Positions 20,189 to 30,232 of a stretch of DNA of 49,113 bases are shown here, one piece after another. Below the pieces are notes generated by a model. It did no database searches, was not told the origin of the DNA, and worked only from the letters and a program-made list of their open reading frames with translations. Location: the NCBI RefSeq assembly GCF_026126425.1, contig NZ_JAFMPW010000020.1:1-49113 (forward strand), in the 5' to 3' direction. Numbering within the stretch: the stretch's first letter is position 1; every line of letters starts with the position of its first letter. A program made the translations under genes and the position numbers. The stretch is from Muriicola sp. Z0-33 (GTDB lineage Bacteria; Bacteroidota; Bacteroidia; Flavobacteriales; Flavobacteriaceae).

Positions 20189-21640
20189 CTAATTAGCTTC
20201 TATTTTTTTATACTCGTTAGTGTGCGTGATATAAGCACTTATCTGGCCATCTTTATTGCGCTTAAATTCCATGGTCTCACCCAATTCCTTATTATCTCTG
20301 ATGCGCCTGAATGTATCCCCTTCTATATGTTTATACATGGTCATGGATTCTCCAGGAGACCTTGAAGGCAGGCTAAGTGAAACCAATTTATCTCCCCAAA
20401 CCCCAATATATTTTTCGCTCCACCAGGGCTGATTGCTAAAATAGCCCACGTATTCTGTAAGATTCACCTCCATGCTTTCCTCCGCTCCTTCCTTCTTCGA
20501 GGAGGTCTTCTTTACTTTATCCATTATGGCTTGTATTCCTCGGGAATAACTCCCGGGATTGGTGCCTCCAGCATTGATCATCACGGCATAGGCCATTTTG
20601 GATTTCAGGTCTAATTGTAGCACGGAGCGATATCCCGGACAAGATCCTCCATGGCCCACCCAGGTATTTCCGTTACTTCCTTTAAAAACGACAAAACCCA
20701 GGCCCCAGGTAGTTTTCCAATTAGGATTGGTCCAGTGTACCTGTTGCATATATTTCAGTGTTGCCGGTTTCAATATCTCCGTAGCTGCCTGGTTTCTTAA
20801 CCTAAACTGCCAGGATGCAAAATTTGCAAGGTCTGTCACATTTGAAGAAAAGCCAGCAGCCGGCGTAATCCCATTGGCGTCAAATAACTCAACTTGTTTC
20901 CTTTCTCTTTTCCTGTTAATAGCACTATATCCTTTTGCCAATTGTTTCCCATATAATTCTTTGGGCATCGTTGGCCTGGTATCTTTTAAGTCTAAGGGTT
21001 GTAGAATATTTTGTTGTACATAATCTTCGAACGGCATACCACTTACCTCTTCTACTATCTGCCCTAGCAGTGTAAGCCCCAGATTACTATATTGAAAATA
21101 GGTGGATGCAGGGTATAAAGTTTCCTGCCCCCCTAGCTTTTCATTTATCTGGTCTTTTGTTGGAAATGGGAAATCTGGCCCTGTCCAATAAGGGTAATCT
21201 GCCTCCCGTGGCAAACCAGAAGAATGGGTCAGCAGACTCCGCACAGTTACCGGGCCACTTTCATTAAATTTCTGGGTTAAATTATATGTGGGCAACAGAT
21301 CAGCAACCTTATCATCTAACCTTAGTTTGCCTTCATCGTACAATTTCATAATGGCCACTGCGGTAAACAATTTGGAGATAGAGCAGATGCTACACAAAGT
21401 ACTTGGTTTCATTTCAACGGATTCCTCCTTATTGGATGCTCCAAAAGCTGCTGTCCACAATATTTCCTGGTCTTCGATAACAGCTACTGAAATCCCTGGT
21501 AACTGGTCAAAATCTTTCTGGGCATCCAGCCAAACATTTACCAATTGAAAGGCATCTTTATAGTCTTTTTTATTTTCCTGAGCACCGAGATTAATAATTG
21601 TAAGTAAAACAGTTAGAATTCCTAGGAACTTGTTCATCAT
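20189..21640 (-). CDS. Serine hydrolase, beta-lactamase/penicillin-binding class C-like
   Basis: A 483-residue protein with a signal peptide (MMNKFLGILTVLLTIINLGAQ) and a beta-lactamase (S12) domain. The SxxK nucleophile motif is in CSISKLFTAVA (near residue 85), the YxN motif in YSNLGLTLLG, and an HxG motif in GHGGSCPGY. The C-terminal 110 residues form a further beta-rich domain seen in DUF3471-type members. Such enzymes act on esters, D-amino-acid peptides or beta-lactams; the real substrate is unknown and resistance should not be inferred. Likely periplasmic. Confidence 0.88.
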   Translation of the reverse strand: MMNKFLGILTVLLTIINLGAQENKKDYKDAFQLVNVWLDAQKDFDQLPGISVAVIEDQEILWTAAFGASNKEESVEMKPSTLCSICSISKLFTAVAIMKLYDEGKLRLDDKVADLLPTYNLTQKFNESGPVTVRSLLTHSSGLPREADYPYWTGPDFPFPTKDQINEKLGGQETLYPASTYFQYSNLGLTLLGQIVEEVSGMPFEDYVQQNILQPLDLKDTRPTMPKELYGKQLAKGYSAINRKRERKQVELFDANGITPAAGFSSNVTDLANFASWQFRLRNQAATEILKPATLKYMQQVHWTNPNWKTTWGLGFVVFKGSNGNTWVGHGGSCPGYRSVLQLDLKSKMAYAVMINAGGTNPGSYSRGIQAIMDKVKKTSSKKEGAEESMEVNLTEYVGYFSNQPWWSEKYIGVWGDKLVSLSLPSRSPGESMTMYKHIEGDTFRRIRDNKELGETMEFKRNKDGQISAYITHTNEYKKIEAN

Positions 21641-21806
21641 ATAATTGATTTTTAGACCATGGCATGCTGCATGGAAGATGTAGCAATGTAATCAATTTTT
21701 AGGTCAGGAATGCGGCCTAAGGAAGAGAATTCCTCTAACGCCTTTTGTATCAGAAAATAATGCTCTTTTTAGGAGGGTAAAATAAAGAACAGAATGGCCT
21801 CCGGAT

Positions 21807-22937
21807 TTATTTATTTACAGGTGGTGAGCTAATTACAAATTCTACCCTGCGGTTTAGCTGCCTGCCCTGTTCTGTATTGTTGGTTGCAATAGGCTTACTA
21901 CCGCCATGGCCAGCCCAGCGAATACGTTCTTCGGCCAGTCCTATTTCCATCAGATACTTGGCAACCGCTTTACATCGGTTGGCAGACAATACTCTATTAT
22001 ATTCCCTGGTCCCAATGGTATCTGTATGCCCATCTATTGATATAGAGAGGGAACCATCTGTCTTTAGATAATCAGCTATGTGCCTGATGTCCTCCTTGGC
22101 AGTATCGAGCAACTCGTACTTATCAAATTCAAAAAGTACATTATTAAAAATATGTACCTCATCTAAGGCGTATGTCCTTTTATCATCGACTATCAAATCC
22201 GAAGCAGTACTTGCATCAGTCCCCAGATTGTCAATGGAGGTCAGTGAAATCATATCAACATAGTAATACGCCCCCTGTTTTGCGTACTTTTTTGTCTTGA
22301 ACTTACGGGTTTTCGCATTGCTGTTAAAATTACCTATAATGAGATAATTCTCATTTCCCTTAGCCACAAACTGGGTGTTTACCAATATCCAGTCTTTTGT
22401 GTCCTTGTAAAAATTGGTATAGCCGATTTCCATAAAATTAAAGGCGTTTTCTTTGTCTTTATACCAGTGCATTTTTGACAACTCCTTTTTTATAGGTACA
22501 TGAATTTGCTTTTTTGATAGTAATACCCCAAATTCTTTTACGGCATAATCCGACCGTTCGGCCAGGCTTATATAAAACGATATATTGTATTTTTTGTCCT
22601 TGATCAGAGTTTGGGTCAAGGGTACCTGAATGTACTCCCGGTAGTCGTTCGGGGCGTATAAATACATCCCGGCATATCCCTCTCCAAAATCTGCAGGTTG
22701 TTTCCCGTTAAAGTTCTCCGGGGTGCCCATGGCCTTGCTACAAGCATTGAAATAATCTGTAGAGCCTAAAGTTGGTGTAGACCAGGCCACCACATCTTTT
22801 TCAAAATTTCCAAGTTTTACCGGGCAATCCTCATACAGTTCAAAACTCGGATTCTGAATTAGATTCTGAGACACAAGAACGCCTGTACTTATAGTACAAC
22901 AGACTATGGTGATATGTTTGATCAATTTTCTCAACAT
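21807..22937 (-). CDS. OmpA family outer-membrane/peptidoglycan-binding protein
   Basis: The 376-residue protein has a signal peptide. A large N-terminal domain (about residues 24-235) begins QNLIQNPSFELYEDCP, a start common to Bacteroidota proteins with a carbohydrate-binding-like jelly roll. The C-terminal OmpA domain (about 262-372) has LFEFDKYELLDTAKEDI, IDGHTDTIGTREYN and LNRRVEFVI, which bind peptidoglycan. It probably links an envelope structure to the cell wall. It is a single gene. Confidence 0.87.
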   Translation of the reverse strand: MLRKLIKHITIVCCTISTGVLVSQNLIQNPSFELYEDCPVKLGNFEKDVVAWSTPTLGSTDYFNACSKAMGTPENFNGKQPADFGEGYAGMYLYAPNDYREYIQVPLTQTLIKDKKYNISFYISLAERSDYAVKEFGVLLSKKQIHVPIKKELSKMHWYKDKENAFNFMEIGYTNFYKDTKDWILVNTQFVAKGNENYLIIGNFNSNAKTRKFKTKKYAKQGAYYYVDMISLTSIDNLGTDASTASDLIVDDKRTYALDEVHIFNNVLFEFDKYELLDTAKEDIRHIADYLKTDGSLSISIDGHTDTIGTREYNRVLSANRCKAVAKYLMEIGLAEERIRWAGHGGSKPIATNNTEQGRQLNRRVEFVISSPPVNK

Positions 22938-23130
22938 CGATCAATTTTCATTAACTAGCTCTAAAATACGGAATTATAGCCCATTAGAACAGCCAGACCC
23001 TGGCCTATCGGTAAGTGGAACAAAATTTAGGACGATTGGGTAAATTGCCCATATAATTAATTAGCAATGAGAAGCCTTAGGATAAATACGCCAACTTTCT
23101 TAAGTTTGGATAGATATCAAACAAAATACC

Positions 23131-23916
23131 ATGAAACGAAACTTTCTCTCCGTAGCAACTACAATTTTCTTATTATTTTTCACCCTTTCAATTTCCGCCC
23201 AGCAAGACCAGCGAGAGTATTACCAGATAAAGACCTATACCTTTGATTCGGAAACCCAGGAAGGTGTTACCGATAATTACCTTCAAAATGCTTATTTACC
23301 GGCACTCAAGAGGCAAGGCATCTCTAATATTGGAGTATTTAAGCTACGATCCGGATACAACATAACCGCCAATAAAACTTATGTGCTTATCCCATTTTCA
23401 AATCTTGAATTATTTAATGCCGTTAGTGAAAAACTGGCAAAAGATGCCGCATATCTGGAAGCAGGCAAGGAATATCTGGAAGCTTCTCATGACAAGGCTC
23501 CCTATAGCAGGGTAAGTTCTACCTTATTGAGGGCATTTAAAGACATGCCCAAAATGAAGCCATCAGCATTAAGCGGAGAAAGGAAAGACCGGGTGTATGA
23601 GCTTCGCAGCTATGAAGGACCAAACGAAACCTATTACCAGAGAAAAGTACATATGTTTAATGAGGGAGGGGAAATAACTTTGTTTGATGACCTTGGTTTT
23701 AATGCGGTGTTTTACGGAGATGTTATATCGGGGGATAAAATGCCGAATCTAATGTACATGACCACATTTAAAGATATGGAAACCAGAAATGCCCTCTGGA
23801 AAGATTTTGTGGATGCTGACAAATGGAAAGAAATCAGTGTGCTCCCGCAGTACAAGAACACTGTATCACATGCAGATATCATGTTGTTATACCCAACAGA
23901 TTATTCTGATTATTGA
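23131..23916 (+). CDS. NIPSNAP family secreted protein
   Basis: A 261-residue protein with a signal peptide (MKRNFLSVATTIFLLFFTLSISAQ) and two ferredoxin-like repeats. The second is a recognisable NIPSNAP domain (VYELRSYEGPNETYYQRKVHMF, then FYGDVISGDKMPNLMYMTTF, then LWKDFVDADKWKEIS). The first repeat (YYQIKTYTFDSE) is the diverged copy. NIPSNAP proteins are related to dimeric alpha-beta barrels; their bacterial role is unclear. Confidence 0.88.
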   Translation: MKRNFLSVATTIFLLFFTLSISAQQDQREYYQIKTYTFDSETQEGVTDNYLQNAYLPALKRQGISNIGVFKLRSGYNITANKTYVLIPFSNLELFNAVSEKLAKDAAYLEAGKEYLEASHDKAPYSRVSSTLLRAFKDMPKMKPSALSGERKDRVYELRSYEGPNETYYQRKVHMFNEGGEITLFDDLGFNAVFYGDVISGDKMPNLMYMTTFKDMETRNALWKDFVDADKWKEISVLPQYKNTVSHADIMLLYPTDYSDY

Positions 23917-23967
23917 TGATTTAGATAGCAGAATGGCTATCAAATTGAAACAAATCACGGGCTCTGT

Positions 23968-24186
23968 TCAAATGCCTTTGTTTGCTGTATCCAGGCGCAG
24001 GGTTTTACTTGCTTTTTTATCTATTTTCTTTTGCTGACAAGCATAGGAAGTTTTCTTGCTTATTACCTCCTTGCCATCCTGATTAAGGGTGGGTTCTTCA
24101 ATACCATAACTGGTAAGTGCATAGATAACAACAACGGGTAATAGAAGTAAAATTACAGCCGTAATGTAATGACGTCTTTCGACCAT
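23968..24186 (-). CDS. Small membrane-anchored hypothetical protein
   Basis: A 72-residue ORF on the minus strand that I do not recognise. It begins with a basic MVERRHY followed by one strong transmembrane segment (ITAVILLLLPVVVIYALTSYG) and a hydrophilic lysine-rich tail. A clean membrane topology supports it being real, but the length is short and no family is evident. It is convergent with the NIPSNAP gene, 51 bases away. Confidence 0.5.
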   Translation of the reverse strand: MVERRHYITAVILLLLPVVVIYALTSYGIEEPTLNQDGKEVISKKTSYACQQKKIDKKASKTLRLDTANKGI

Positions 24187-24332
24187 TGGATGCGTTTTTA
24201 ATTGATGATGGTAAAAAGGTAACTATTAATTGGAGCTCGTATTGTTTCTTTAGGAAAACTTTAATTAAAATCGGTCATAAAATATTCTTAATGAAATTGT
24301 CAGCAACCGTCCAAATAATGCTTGTAAAAATG

Positions 24333-24361
24333 AAAAACCCCCACGTTTACTAGTGTGAGGG
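24333..24361 (-). terminator. Intrinsic terminator of the TPR/beta-barrel operon
   Basis: Minus-strand CCCTCAC / GTGGGGG stem (24355-24361 with 24338-24344, one G-U pair) followed by a five-T run. It lies about 40 bases past the end of the beta-barrel gene. Confidence 0.7.
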
Positions 24362-24402
24362 CTCATTTATCTACTATTAAAGCACTTTTGTTCTGGCCGG
24401 TC

Positions 24403-26154
24403 CTAAAAATCGAATTTATAGGTAACTCCCCCTAAAATTTGCAATCCCTGAACCCCAAAATTAGCCCAGCGCTGGTATTGATTATTGGCAATATTACTGG
24501 CTTTGGCAAATACGGAAAGCTGTTCATTTAAACGATAACCAACATGAGCATTGGCATCAAAATAACTCTCCAAAGTAATTAGTGTAGCCAGGAATTCTGA
24601 AGGCTGAACATTCTCCGCAGCAATAGAACTAAAATCTTCCCTTTCACCTACAAAGAAAAGGTTAGCGCCCATAAACCAATGTTCATCTATTTGATAATCC
24701 ATAAAAAGCGAACCTTTTAAATTTGGGAGGTTCCAGGCCGGATTATCTGTTTCTGTATCGTAGTCATATACTTCAGCATTGACACCAAAGCTAAAATTTC
24801 TGTTGACATCTATATTGAGTTCAGCAAAGAGTCCCAATGTTTTTATATCATCATAAAAAACCTCAAACGAGTTTCCATAATGGTATTGTTTCTCATCGTT
24901 CCTGAAGGTGTTGTTTGGATTGAGCTTAAACAATGGTCTGCGATTTTCAGCTGTGTAGGATCCCTTAATTTTATAACTAAGATTAGGCAGTAATTGTCCT
25001 TTTAATCCTATATACGCATCGTATTGCTGATCTGTTGGCAATATACTTAAGGTGGGGGACACATAAGGATTATCTCCAACAAACTCAAAATAGGAATTTT
25101 GTTTCAACTTACCTTCTACCCCTCCATAAGCAATGGCCACCTCATCTAATAAGCGGTAAGAAGCAGTAACCGCAGGATATATATAGAAGTCGTTATCACT
25201 GCCCTCAATATCCATTCCGTATACAAAATTGGCTCCTAAATTCAGTGTTAAATTGTCTCTCAGGATAAGTAAACTGGGAGTTATACCTATCTGCATCTGA
25301 TTATAATCAATTTCCGGGCTGTTGACCGTATTGTTTACCGATGCATTTTTAAAATTTCCACCGACATAATCGAAATTAAATTTAACAGTTACCAATTCTT
25401 CCGTAAGGGGCAGCTCTATTGTGGGTTGCAGAACCACTCTGTTCTCACCAGAATCTGTTGCATCCCAAAACCTTCTAACAAGTATTTCTCCCCGTTTAAA
25501 AAAAGAATCCTCCACATTCAGATGTGCCCCTGCCTCGGCATTAAAGTAATTCTGGCGTACATCCTCAAATAAGGGAAGAAAAGATGATAGCGGATCTTGC
25601 TCCTCTATCCCATACCAATTATACAACTGGTGAGATAAACCGATATTTGCCGTCCAATCAAAGTCGCGATCCTTTTTGGAATATGAAGCACTAAGTTGCG
25701 TATTGTAAAAATCTGCATCCAGGGGGGTACTGTCTATATCTCCTCTGGAAGAATGATGTTTAAGGCCAATATCTATACGTTCATTACCCCTGTCTATATC
25801 CCTGCTTGTATAAAAATCTACCAGGGCATTATTAAAACTTCCCAGACCAACCGAAGCATAAGAATTAAATAATTTTTCCGGCTTTGCTTTCTGAACCGTC
25901 GAAGCTTTTCCTTTAGCGGGGGTGAAGGTTGAAGCTACTGGTACCGAAAAAATGCTATAATTGATCTTTTTCTTCTGGAGGACAATAGAATCGTTCAGAT
26001 TTGGTACGGACTTAATCTTGAAGGCATCAGACACCGTCGGCGAATATGGCCTGACAACGGTCACGGTCTCTGTTCCTATGTCATTATCGTCCTGAGCCTG
26101 CAGCCCATAACCAAAGAGAAGAAAGGCAATTAAAAATTTGCTGTAATTTTTCAT
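24403..26154 (-). CDS. Outer-membrane beta-barrel protein, TonB-receptor-like without plug
   Basis: A 583-residue protein with a signal peptide (MKNYSKFLIAFLLFGYGLQAQ) and a body of repeated amphipathic strands that ends in ILGGVTYKFDF, as outer-membrane barrels do. The strands resemble the barrel of TonB-dependent receptors, but there is no plug domain. The mature N-terminus carries TETVTVVRPYSPTVSDAFKI, a conserved-looking leader. Its start lies 14 bases after the TPR gene stop, so the two are co-transcribed; the partner is probably periplasmic or membrane-attached. The role is unknown. Confidence 0.8.
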   Translation of the reverse strand: MKNYSKFLIAFLLFGYGLQAQDDNDIGTETVTVVRPYSPTVSDAFKIKSVPNLNDSIVLQKKKINYSIFSVPVASTFTPAKGKASTVQKAKPEKLFNSYASVGLGSFNNALVDFYTSRDIDRGNERIDIGLKHHSSRGDIDSTPLDADFYNTQLSASYSKKDRDFDWTANIGLSHQLYNWYGIEEQDPLSSFLPLFEDVRQNYFNAEAGAHLNVEDSFFKRGEILVRRFWDATDSGENRVVLQPTIELPLTEELVTVKFNFDYVGGNFKNASVNNTVNSPEIDYNQMQIGITPSLLILRDNLTLNLGANFVYGMDIEGSDNDFYIYPAVTASYRLLDEVAIAYGGVEGKLKQNSYFEFVGDNPYVSPTLSILPTDQQYDAYIGLKGQLLPNLSYKIKGSYTAENRRPLFKLNPNNTFRNDEKQYHYGNSFEVFYDDIKTLGLFAELNIDVNRNFSFGVNAEVYDYDTETDNPAWNLPNLKGSLFMDYQIDEHWFMGANLFFVGEREDFSSIAAENVQPSEFLATLITLESYFDANAHVGYRLNEQLSVFAKASNIANNQYQRWANFGVQGLQILGGVTYKFDF

Positions 26155-26168
26155 GTGTTGTTCTCTAA

Positions 26169-29100
26169 TTAATTTCCGTTCTGATTCACGGAAGAATTAC
26201 GCTCAGCTTCTTTTGCTTTAATAATGGCTAATTCTCCTTCTGCTTCCGCAACTATTTCCGGATATTGTTTAAAATTGGAAATCACGCTTTCCAGAATATA
26301 TGTGGCCTGGTAGGCATCATCCAGGGCATAGTAATTTTTGGCCATGAGCACCAACCCTTTAGCACCCCACTCTTTGTAAGCGGCAAAATCTTTTGCCAAT
26401 CGCTGTACAGAACCGTTAGAAGCCTCATAGTTCGCTGATGAATTCTTAAAATAAGCATCATAGTAAAGCGCTTCGGCTGCAGTGGCACCAGTGGCAATCT
26501 TCAAGACTTCAGAATAGGCCTGTTCTGCCCTGCTTTCATCGCCAGTTGCAATTGCAGATCTGGCAATCATGATCTTAGCATCACTCTTAATTCTGTTGTC
26601 TATACTTGGAGTAGCCAGTACCTTATCTGCATAGGCCAAAGTCTGGTCATAGTTCTTTTGCTCATAATAGCCTTTCATGAGGTTAGACTGCGCAAAAGTT
26701 CTGTTCTGTTGTATATCTGCCGTGGCTTCCAGGCGCTCTAAAAATGGGAGTGCTGAAATATAATCCTGTTTCCCTATATAAATCTCACAGACTCTGGTAA
26801 GCGATTGTTCGGCATACTCACTTGCACCCCGGTCTGCCACAAACTTATAGTTAACCAATGCTTTATCTTTTTCCGACCTCCCAAAATATAATTGTGCCAG
26901 GTTAAAATTAGCCTTAATGGCGTGCAAACCATTTGGAAATTGCTGTATATAGTTCTCATATCCTCTTATCGCCGCCCCTTTCTTACCTTCCAGGTTTTGT
27001 TTGTCTGCGGATTCAAAAGTGGCATTATCCAGCTCGGTATCCGTCACCTCAACAAAATCCAGATCTCTCACCCATGCGGCGTATTCGTTTACCCTGCCCA
27101 TATCTACATAAATGAGTTTGGCGGTAGCCACGGCCTGAACGGCTTCCTGAGTATTGGGATGGTCTCTGACTACAGTTTTAAATTTAGCTAATGCCTGTTC
27201 ATTCCTGTTGGCATTGTAGTGCACAAGGCCTTGCCGCAACATTGCCTGAGGCACCAGAGCACTTCTTTTGTATCCATTGATTAACCTGTCATAGGTCTGC
27301 AGAGCCATATTTTCCTGATTGGCCTTTACATAAGAATTCCCCAATTCGAACAAAGCGTCGTCTTTTAGGGAGGACTTTGGATAGCGCAGTACAAAGCTGT
27401 TGAGCTCTTCCATTTTTGTATCATTTTTCCCTACAAAACCATAGCTCAGTGCTTTTTGAAATGATGCATAGTCTCTTTCTGGTCCCTTGGCTTCGAGCGC
27501 TTTGTTATAAGATTCTATAGCGGGCCAGTACTTGCTGGTAACAAAGTAACTATCGCCCAGGCGAACATAAGCATCGCTTCTTTTCTCTCCACTGCTATTT
27601 GCATCGGCATAAGCTTTGTAATAGGAAATAGCATTCCCGTAATCTTTCAATTTAAAATAGGTATACCCCAGGTTATAGTCTAATTCCTGATATTCTTCAG
27701 TGGCACTTGAAATAGGATTTTGTCTGAAGGCCATATAGCTAGTCAGGGCATTGTCAAACCTGTTGAGCATATATTCTGATTCTGCATTCCAATAGCTGGC
27801 TCTAGCCTTAAAGAGGGCATCTTCAGCATTGTCTAATGACTTTTTAAAATTTTCAGCTGCAGCGGCATAATCTGTTTCAATGTAGAGTTCTACGCCCCTG
27901 TAAAAAGCCACTTTCTGATAAGTGGTTTTACTGGCATAGTTTTTATTCTCTTCGAGAAGGCGCATAGCTCCCTCAAAATTCCTTGAAGTGATATACGAAT
28001 CTACCAGCAACTCCTGCATTTCCTTTGTATGCTCATCATTGGGGTATTTTTCCAGATAGGAAGAAAGTACCTGGGGAACCCCTTCGTAAGCATTCCCAAT
28101 TTCATAACTAAGACGGGCATAGTTTAAATTGGCATCTTTCTGAATTTCCGGACTAAAATCCATTTGTGATGCATTCCTAAAAGCATTGAGTGCTTCCTGC
28201 TTTTTGTCTAGTTTAAGATAGCATTCTGCAAGATGATAATAGGCATTCTGAGATACACTATTTGTCCCTCCTATAATCTTATTAAATTGCTGAATGGCAT
28301 TGGCAAAATCTCCTTGTTTATAATAGCAATAGCCTAAAAGATAATAGTCCGTATTGCTCCATCTTCCCCTCTTCCCTTTATATTGTTCAAGAAAAGGGAT
28401 AGCATCTGCATATTGTTTTAAATTGAAATAGCTTTCACCGATAATTTTATTTAGCTCGGATATTTCCTGGCGATCCGACTTTGGGAGTTGATTTTTAGCC
28501 AGAGTGATGGCCTCTTCAAATTTGCCCAATTTAAAATTCATGTCGGCCTGGTAGTAGGAGAGTTTCTCATCTAACAACTCCTGGTCGGTAATCTGATCAA
28601 ATCTTTCATTGGCACCTTCGTAATCGTCTTGTTGATAGGCAATATACCCCAGATAGTACTTGGCCTGTGATCCGTAGGTGGCAGAATTGGTTACTTTGCT
28701 AAGGTACCTTTCGGCCTCCTTTGGTTTTTTTGAAGAAAACAAAGCATAGCCCATGTTAAAATTAAATCGCTCCTTGTCCTTTCGGGCCATAGCGCTCTGA
28801 TCTACTTTTTTGTACCATTTAAGGGCATAGGGATACTTTCCGTTTTCAAAATAATAATCGGCCACGTCCAGAAAGGCAGAATTCCTTTTGGTCGATGTGG
28901 GATAGCGCTCTACAAAGTCTTCCATGAGCCGATCCGCCCCAAGCTGGTTGAGCCGTACAGCGGCATTAGCCACATAATAGGCACTGTTAGCCTCAGTTTC
29001 CGGATCATTGGTACTGTTTTGGACTTTCTCAAAAATAGTCTGGGCCGCCTGGTACTGATTGTCGTTATACAGGGCCAGGGCGTCCTGATACTGTTTTTGA

Positions 29101-29189
29101 TCGTGCGTGTAGATTTTGGTTTCCTGGGCCAGGCCAATAATGGCGGTCCCGATAAAACTCAGAAGTAGCGCGGTTTTTTTCCTTCGCAT
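26169..29189 (-). CDS. Large tetratricopeptide repeat protein, exported
   Basis: A 1006-residue protein with a signal peptide (about residues 1-21) followed almost wholly by TPR-type helix pairs, for example YYLGYIAYQQDDYEGANERFDQ-like units, NTDYYLLGYCYYKQGDFANA and DALFELGNSYVKANQENMA. I estimate more than 20 repeats. TPR arrays are protein-binding scaffolds. Position just upstream of the barrel gene suggests that it binds that outer-membrane protein or its clients (inference). Confidence 0.9.
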   Translation of the reverse strand: MRRKKTALLLSFIGTAIIGLAQETKIYTHDQKQYQDALALYNDNQYQAAQTIFEKVQNSTNDPETEANSAYYVANAAVRLNQLGADRLMEDFVERYPTSTKRNSAFLDVADYYFENGKYPYALKWYKKVDQSAMARKDKERFNFNMGYALFSSKKPKEAERYLSKVTNSATYGSQAKYYLGYIAYQQDDYEGANERFDQITDQELLDEKLSYYQADMNFKLGKFEEAITLAKNQLPKSDRQEISELNKIIGESYFNLKQYADAIPFLEQYKGKRGRWSNTDYYLLGYCYYKQGDFANAIQQFNKIIGGTNSVSQNAYYHLAECYLKLDKKQEALNAFRNASQMDFSPEIQKDANLNYARLSYEIGNAYEGVPQVLSSYLEKYPNDEHTKEMQELLVDSYITSRNFEGAMRLLEENKNYASKTTYQKVAFYRGVELYIETDYAAAAENFKKSLDNAEDALFKARASYWNAESEYMLNRFDNALTSYMAFRQNPISSATEEYQELDYNLGYTYFKLKDYGNAISYYKAYADANSSGEKRSDAYVRLGDSYFVTSKYWPAIESYNKALEAKGPERDYASFQKALSYGFVGKNDTKMEELNSFVLRYPKSSLKDDALFELGNSYVKANQENMALQTYDRLINGYKRSALVPQAMLRQGLVHYNANRNEQALAKFKTVVRDHPNTQEAVQAVATAKLIYVDMGRVNEYAAWVRDLDFVEVTDTELDNATFESADKQNLEGKKGAAIRGYENYIQQFPNGLHAIKANFNLAQLYFGRSEKDKALVNYKFVADRGASEYAEQSLTRVCEIYIGKQDYISALPFLERLEATADIQQNRTFAQSNLMKGYYEQKNYDQTLAYADKVLATPSIDNRIKSDAKIMIARSAIATGDESRAEQAYSEVLKIATGATAAEALYYDAYFKNSSANYEASNGSVQRLAKDFAAYKEWGAKGLVLMAKNYYALDDAYQATYILESVISNFKQYPEIVAEAEGELAIIKAKEAERNSSVNQNGN

Positions 29190-29402
29190 AATGTTCTCTT
29201 AGCTGTTAGAATTACCGTATTTCTATTAAAAAAAAATAAATCGGGTTCGGGTAAAGCACTTTAAAAGTCCAATTACCGAAATAAAAATCTTGCCCCGATT
29301 TAAATTCATAACGTCAAATATTGTTCCGAAGTATGCCGGACAATGGATATGCTATGATTTTTATTTATTAAAAAGACCAAAAAAAGAAGATAATGTTACA
29401 GC

Positions 29403-29436
29403 TTTGATCATATTGCCCGGGAACTTATTACTTTTA
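29403..29436 (+). promoter_or_regulatory. Promoter of ftsE
   Basis: TTTG (29403-29406), 22 bases, then TACTTTTA (29429-29436), seven of eight matches to TAnnTTTG. It lies about 17 bases before the ftsE start, giving a very short leader. Confidence 0.5.
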
Positions 29437-29453
29437 TATCAACAAGCAGAGCT

Positions 29454-30137
29454 ATGAGTGAAAGTATACTGACATTGAAAGAGGTTGCCATTTACCAAAA
29501 AGAAAATATGGTATTGAACGATATCAGCCTGGAGGTAAAAGAAGGAGAATTTGTTTACCTCATTGGTAAAACCGGTAGTGGGAAAAGTAGTTTTATGAAA
29601 ACACTATATGCCGATCTGCCGTTAAAAGAGGGGAATGGAAGGGTTGTAGGTTTTAACCTGAAGACCATGGAAGAAAAAGAGATTCCTTTTCTTCGTCGAA
29701 AATTGGGAATTGTCTTCCAGGACTTTAAGTTACTCCCGGACCGGAATATCAATAGAAACCTCAGTTTCGTTTTAAAAGCCACCGGCTGGACAGAAACAGA
29801 AAAGATGGAGGCCAAAATAGAGGAAGTCTTAGAGAAGGTAGGCATGAAAACCAAAGGCTTTAAATTTCCTCACGAACTATCGGGAGGAGAACAGCAGCGC
29901 ATCGCTATTGCTCGTGCCTTACTAAATGATCCTGAACTGATCCTTGCCGATGAACCAACAGGGAATTTAGATCCGCAAACCAGCGTGGAAGTAATGAAAG
30001 TTCTTCAGGATATTAATAAGGCCGGGAGAACCATCCTTATGGCAACACATGACTATGCCCTGCTGCTAAAATATCCTGCTAAAACCCTCAAATGTGATGG
30101 CAGCAAGGTGTTCGAGGTAATACAGAAAGCCGTCTAG
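29454..30137 (+). CDS. ftsE: Cell division ATP-binding protein FtsE
   Basis: A 227-residue ABC ATPase with Walker [10 protein letters not shown] (near residue 37), Q-loop [12 protein letters not shown], signature [15 protein letters not shown], Walker [13 protein letters not shown] and switch His in ATHDYALL. The run [10 protein letters not shown] and overall length fit FtsE, which with FtsX controls peptidoglycan hydrolases at division. ftsX is not adjacent. LolD-like ATPases are close relatives, so the name is likely but not proven. Confidence 0.82.
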   Translation: MSESILTLKEVAIYQKENMVLNDISLEVKEGEFVYLIGKTGSGKSSFMKTLYADLPLKEGNGRVVGFNLKTMEEKEIPFLRRKLGIVFQDFKLLPDRNINRNLSFVLKATGWTETEKMEAKIEEVLEKVGMKTKGFKFPHELSGGEQQRIAIARALLNDPELILADEPTGNLDPQTSVEVMKVLQDINKAGRTILMATHDYALLLKYPAKTLKCDGSKVFEVIQKAV

Positions 30138-30232
30138 GCTATGGGTCTTCAGAGGTCATTATATTTAGTCTCTGTTGAATTATTCAAAATGAGAAAACCG
30201 GCAAATAACATAGCTATTAATGCTGTTTACCA

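Noticed and set aside
20189-21640. Beta-lactam resistance gene
   Set aside because: The protein is a broad S12 serine hydrolase; motifs alone do not support an antibiotic target.
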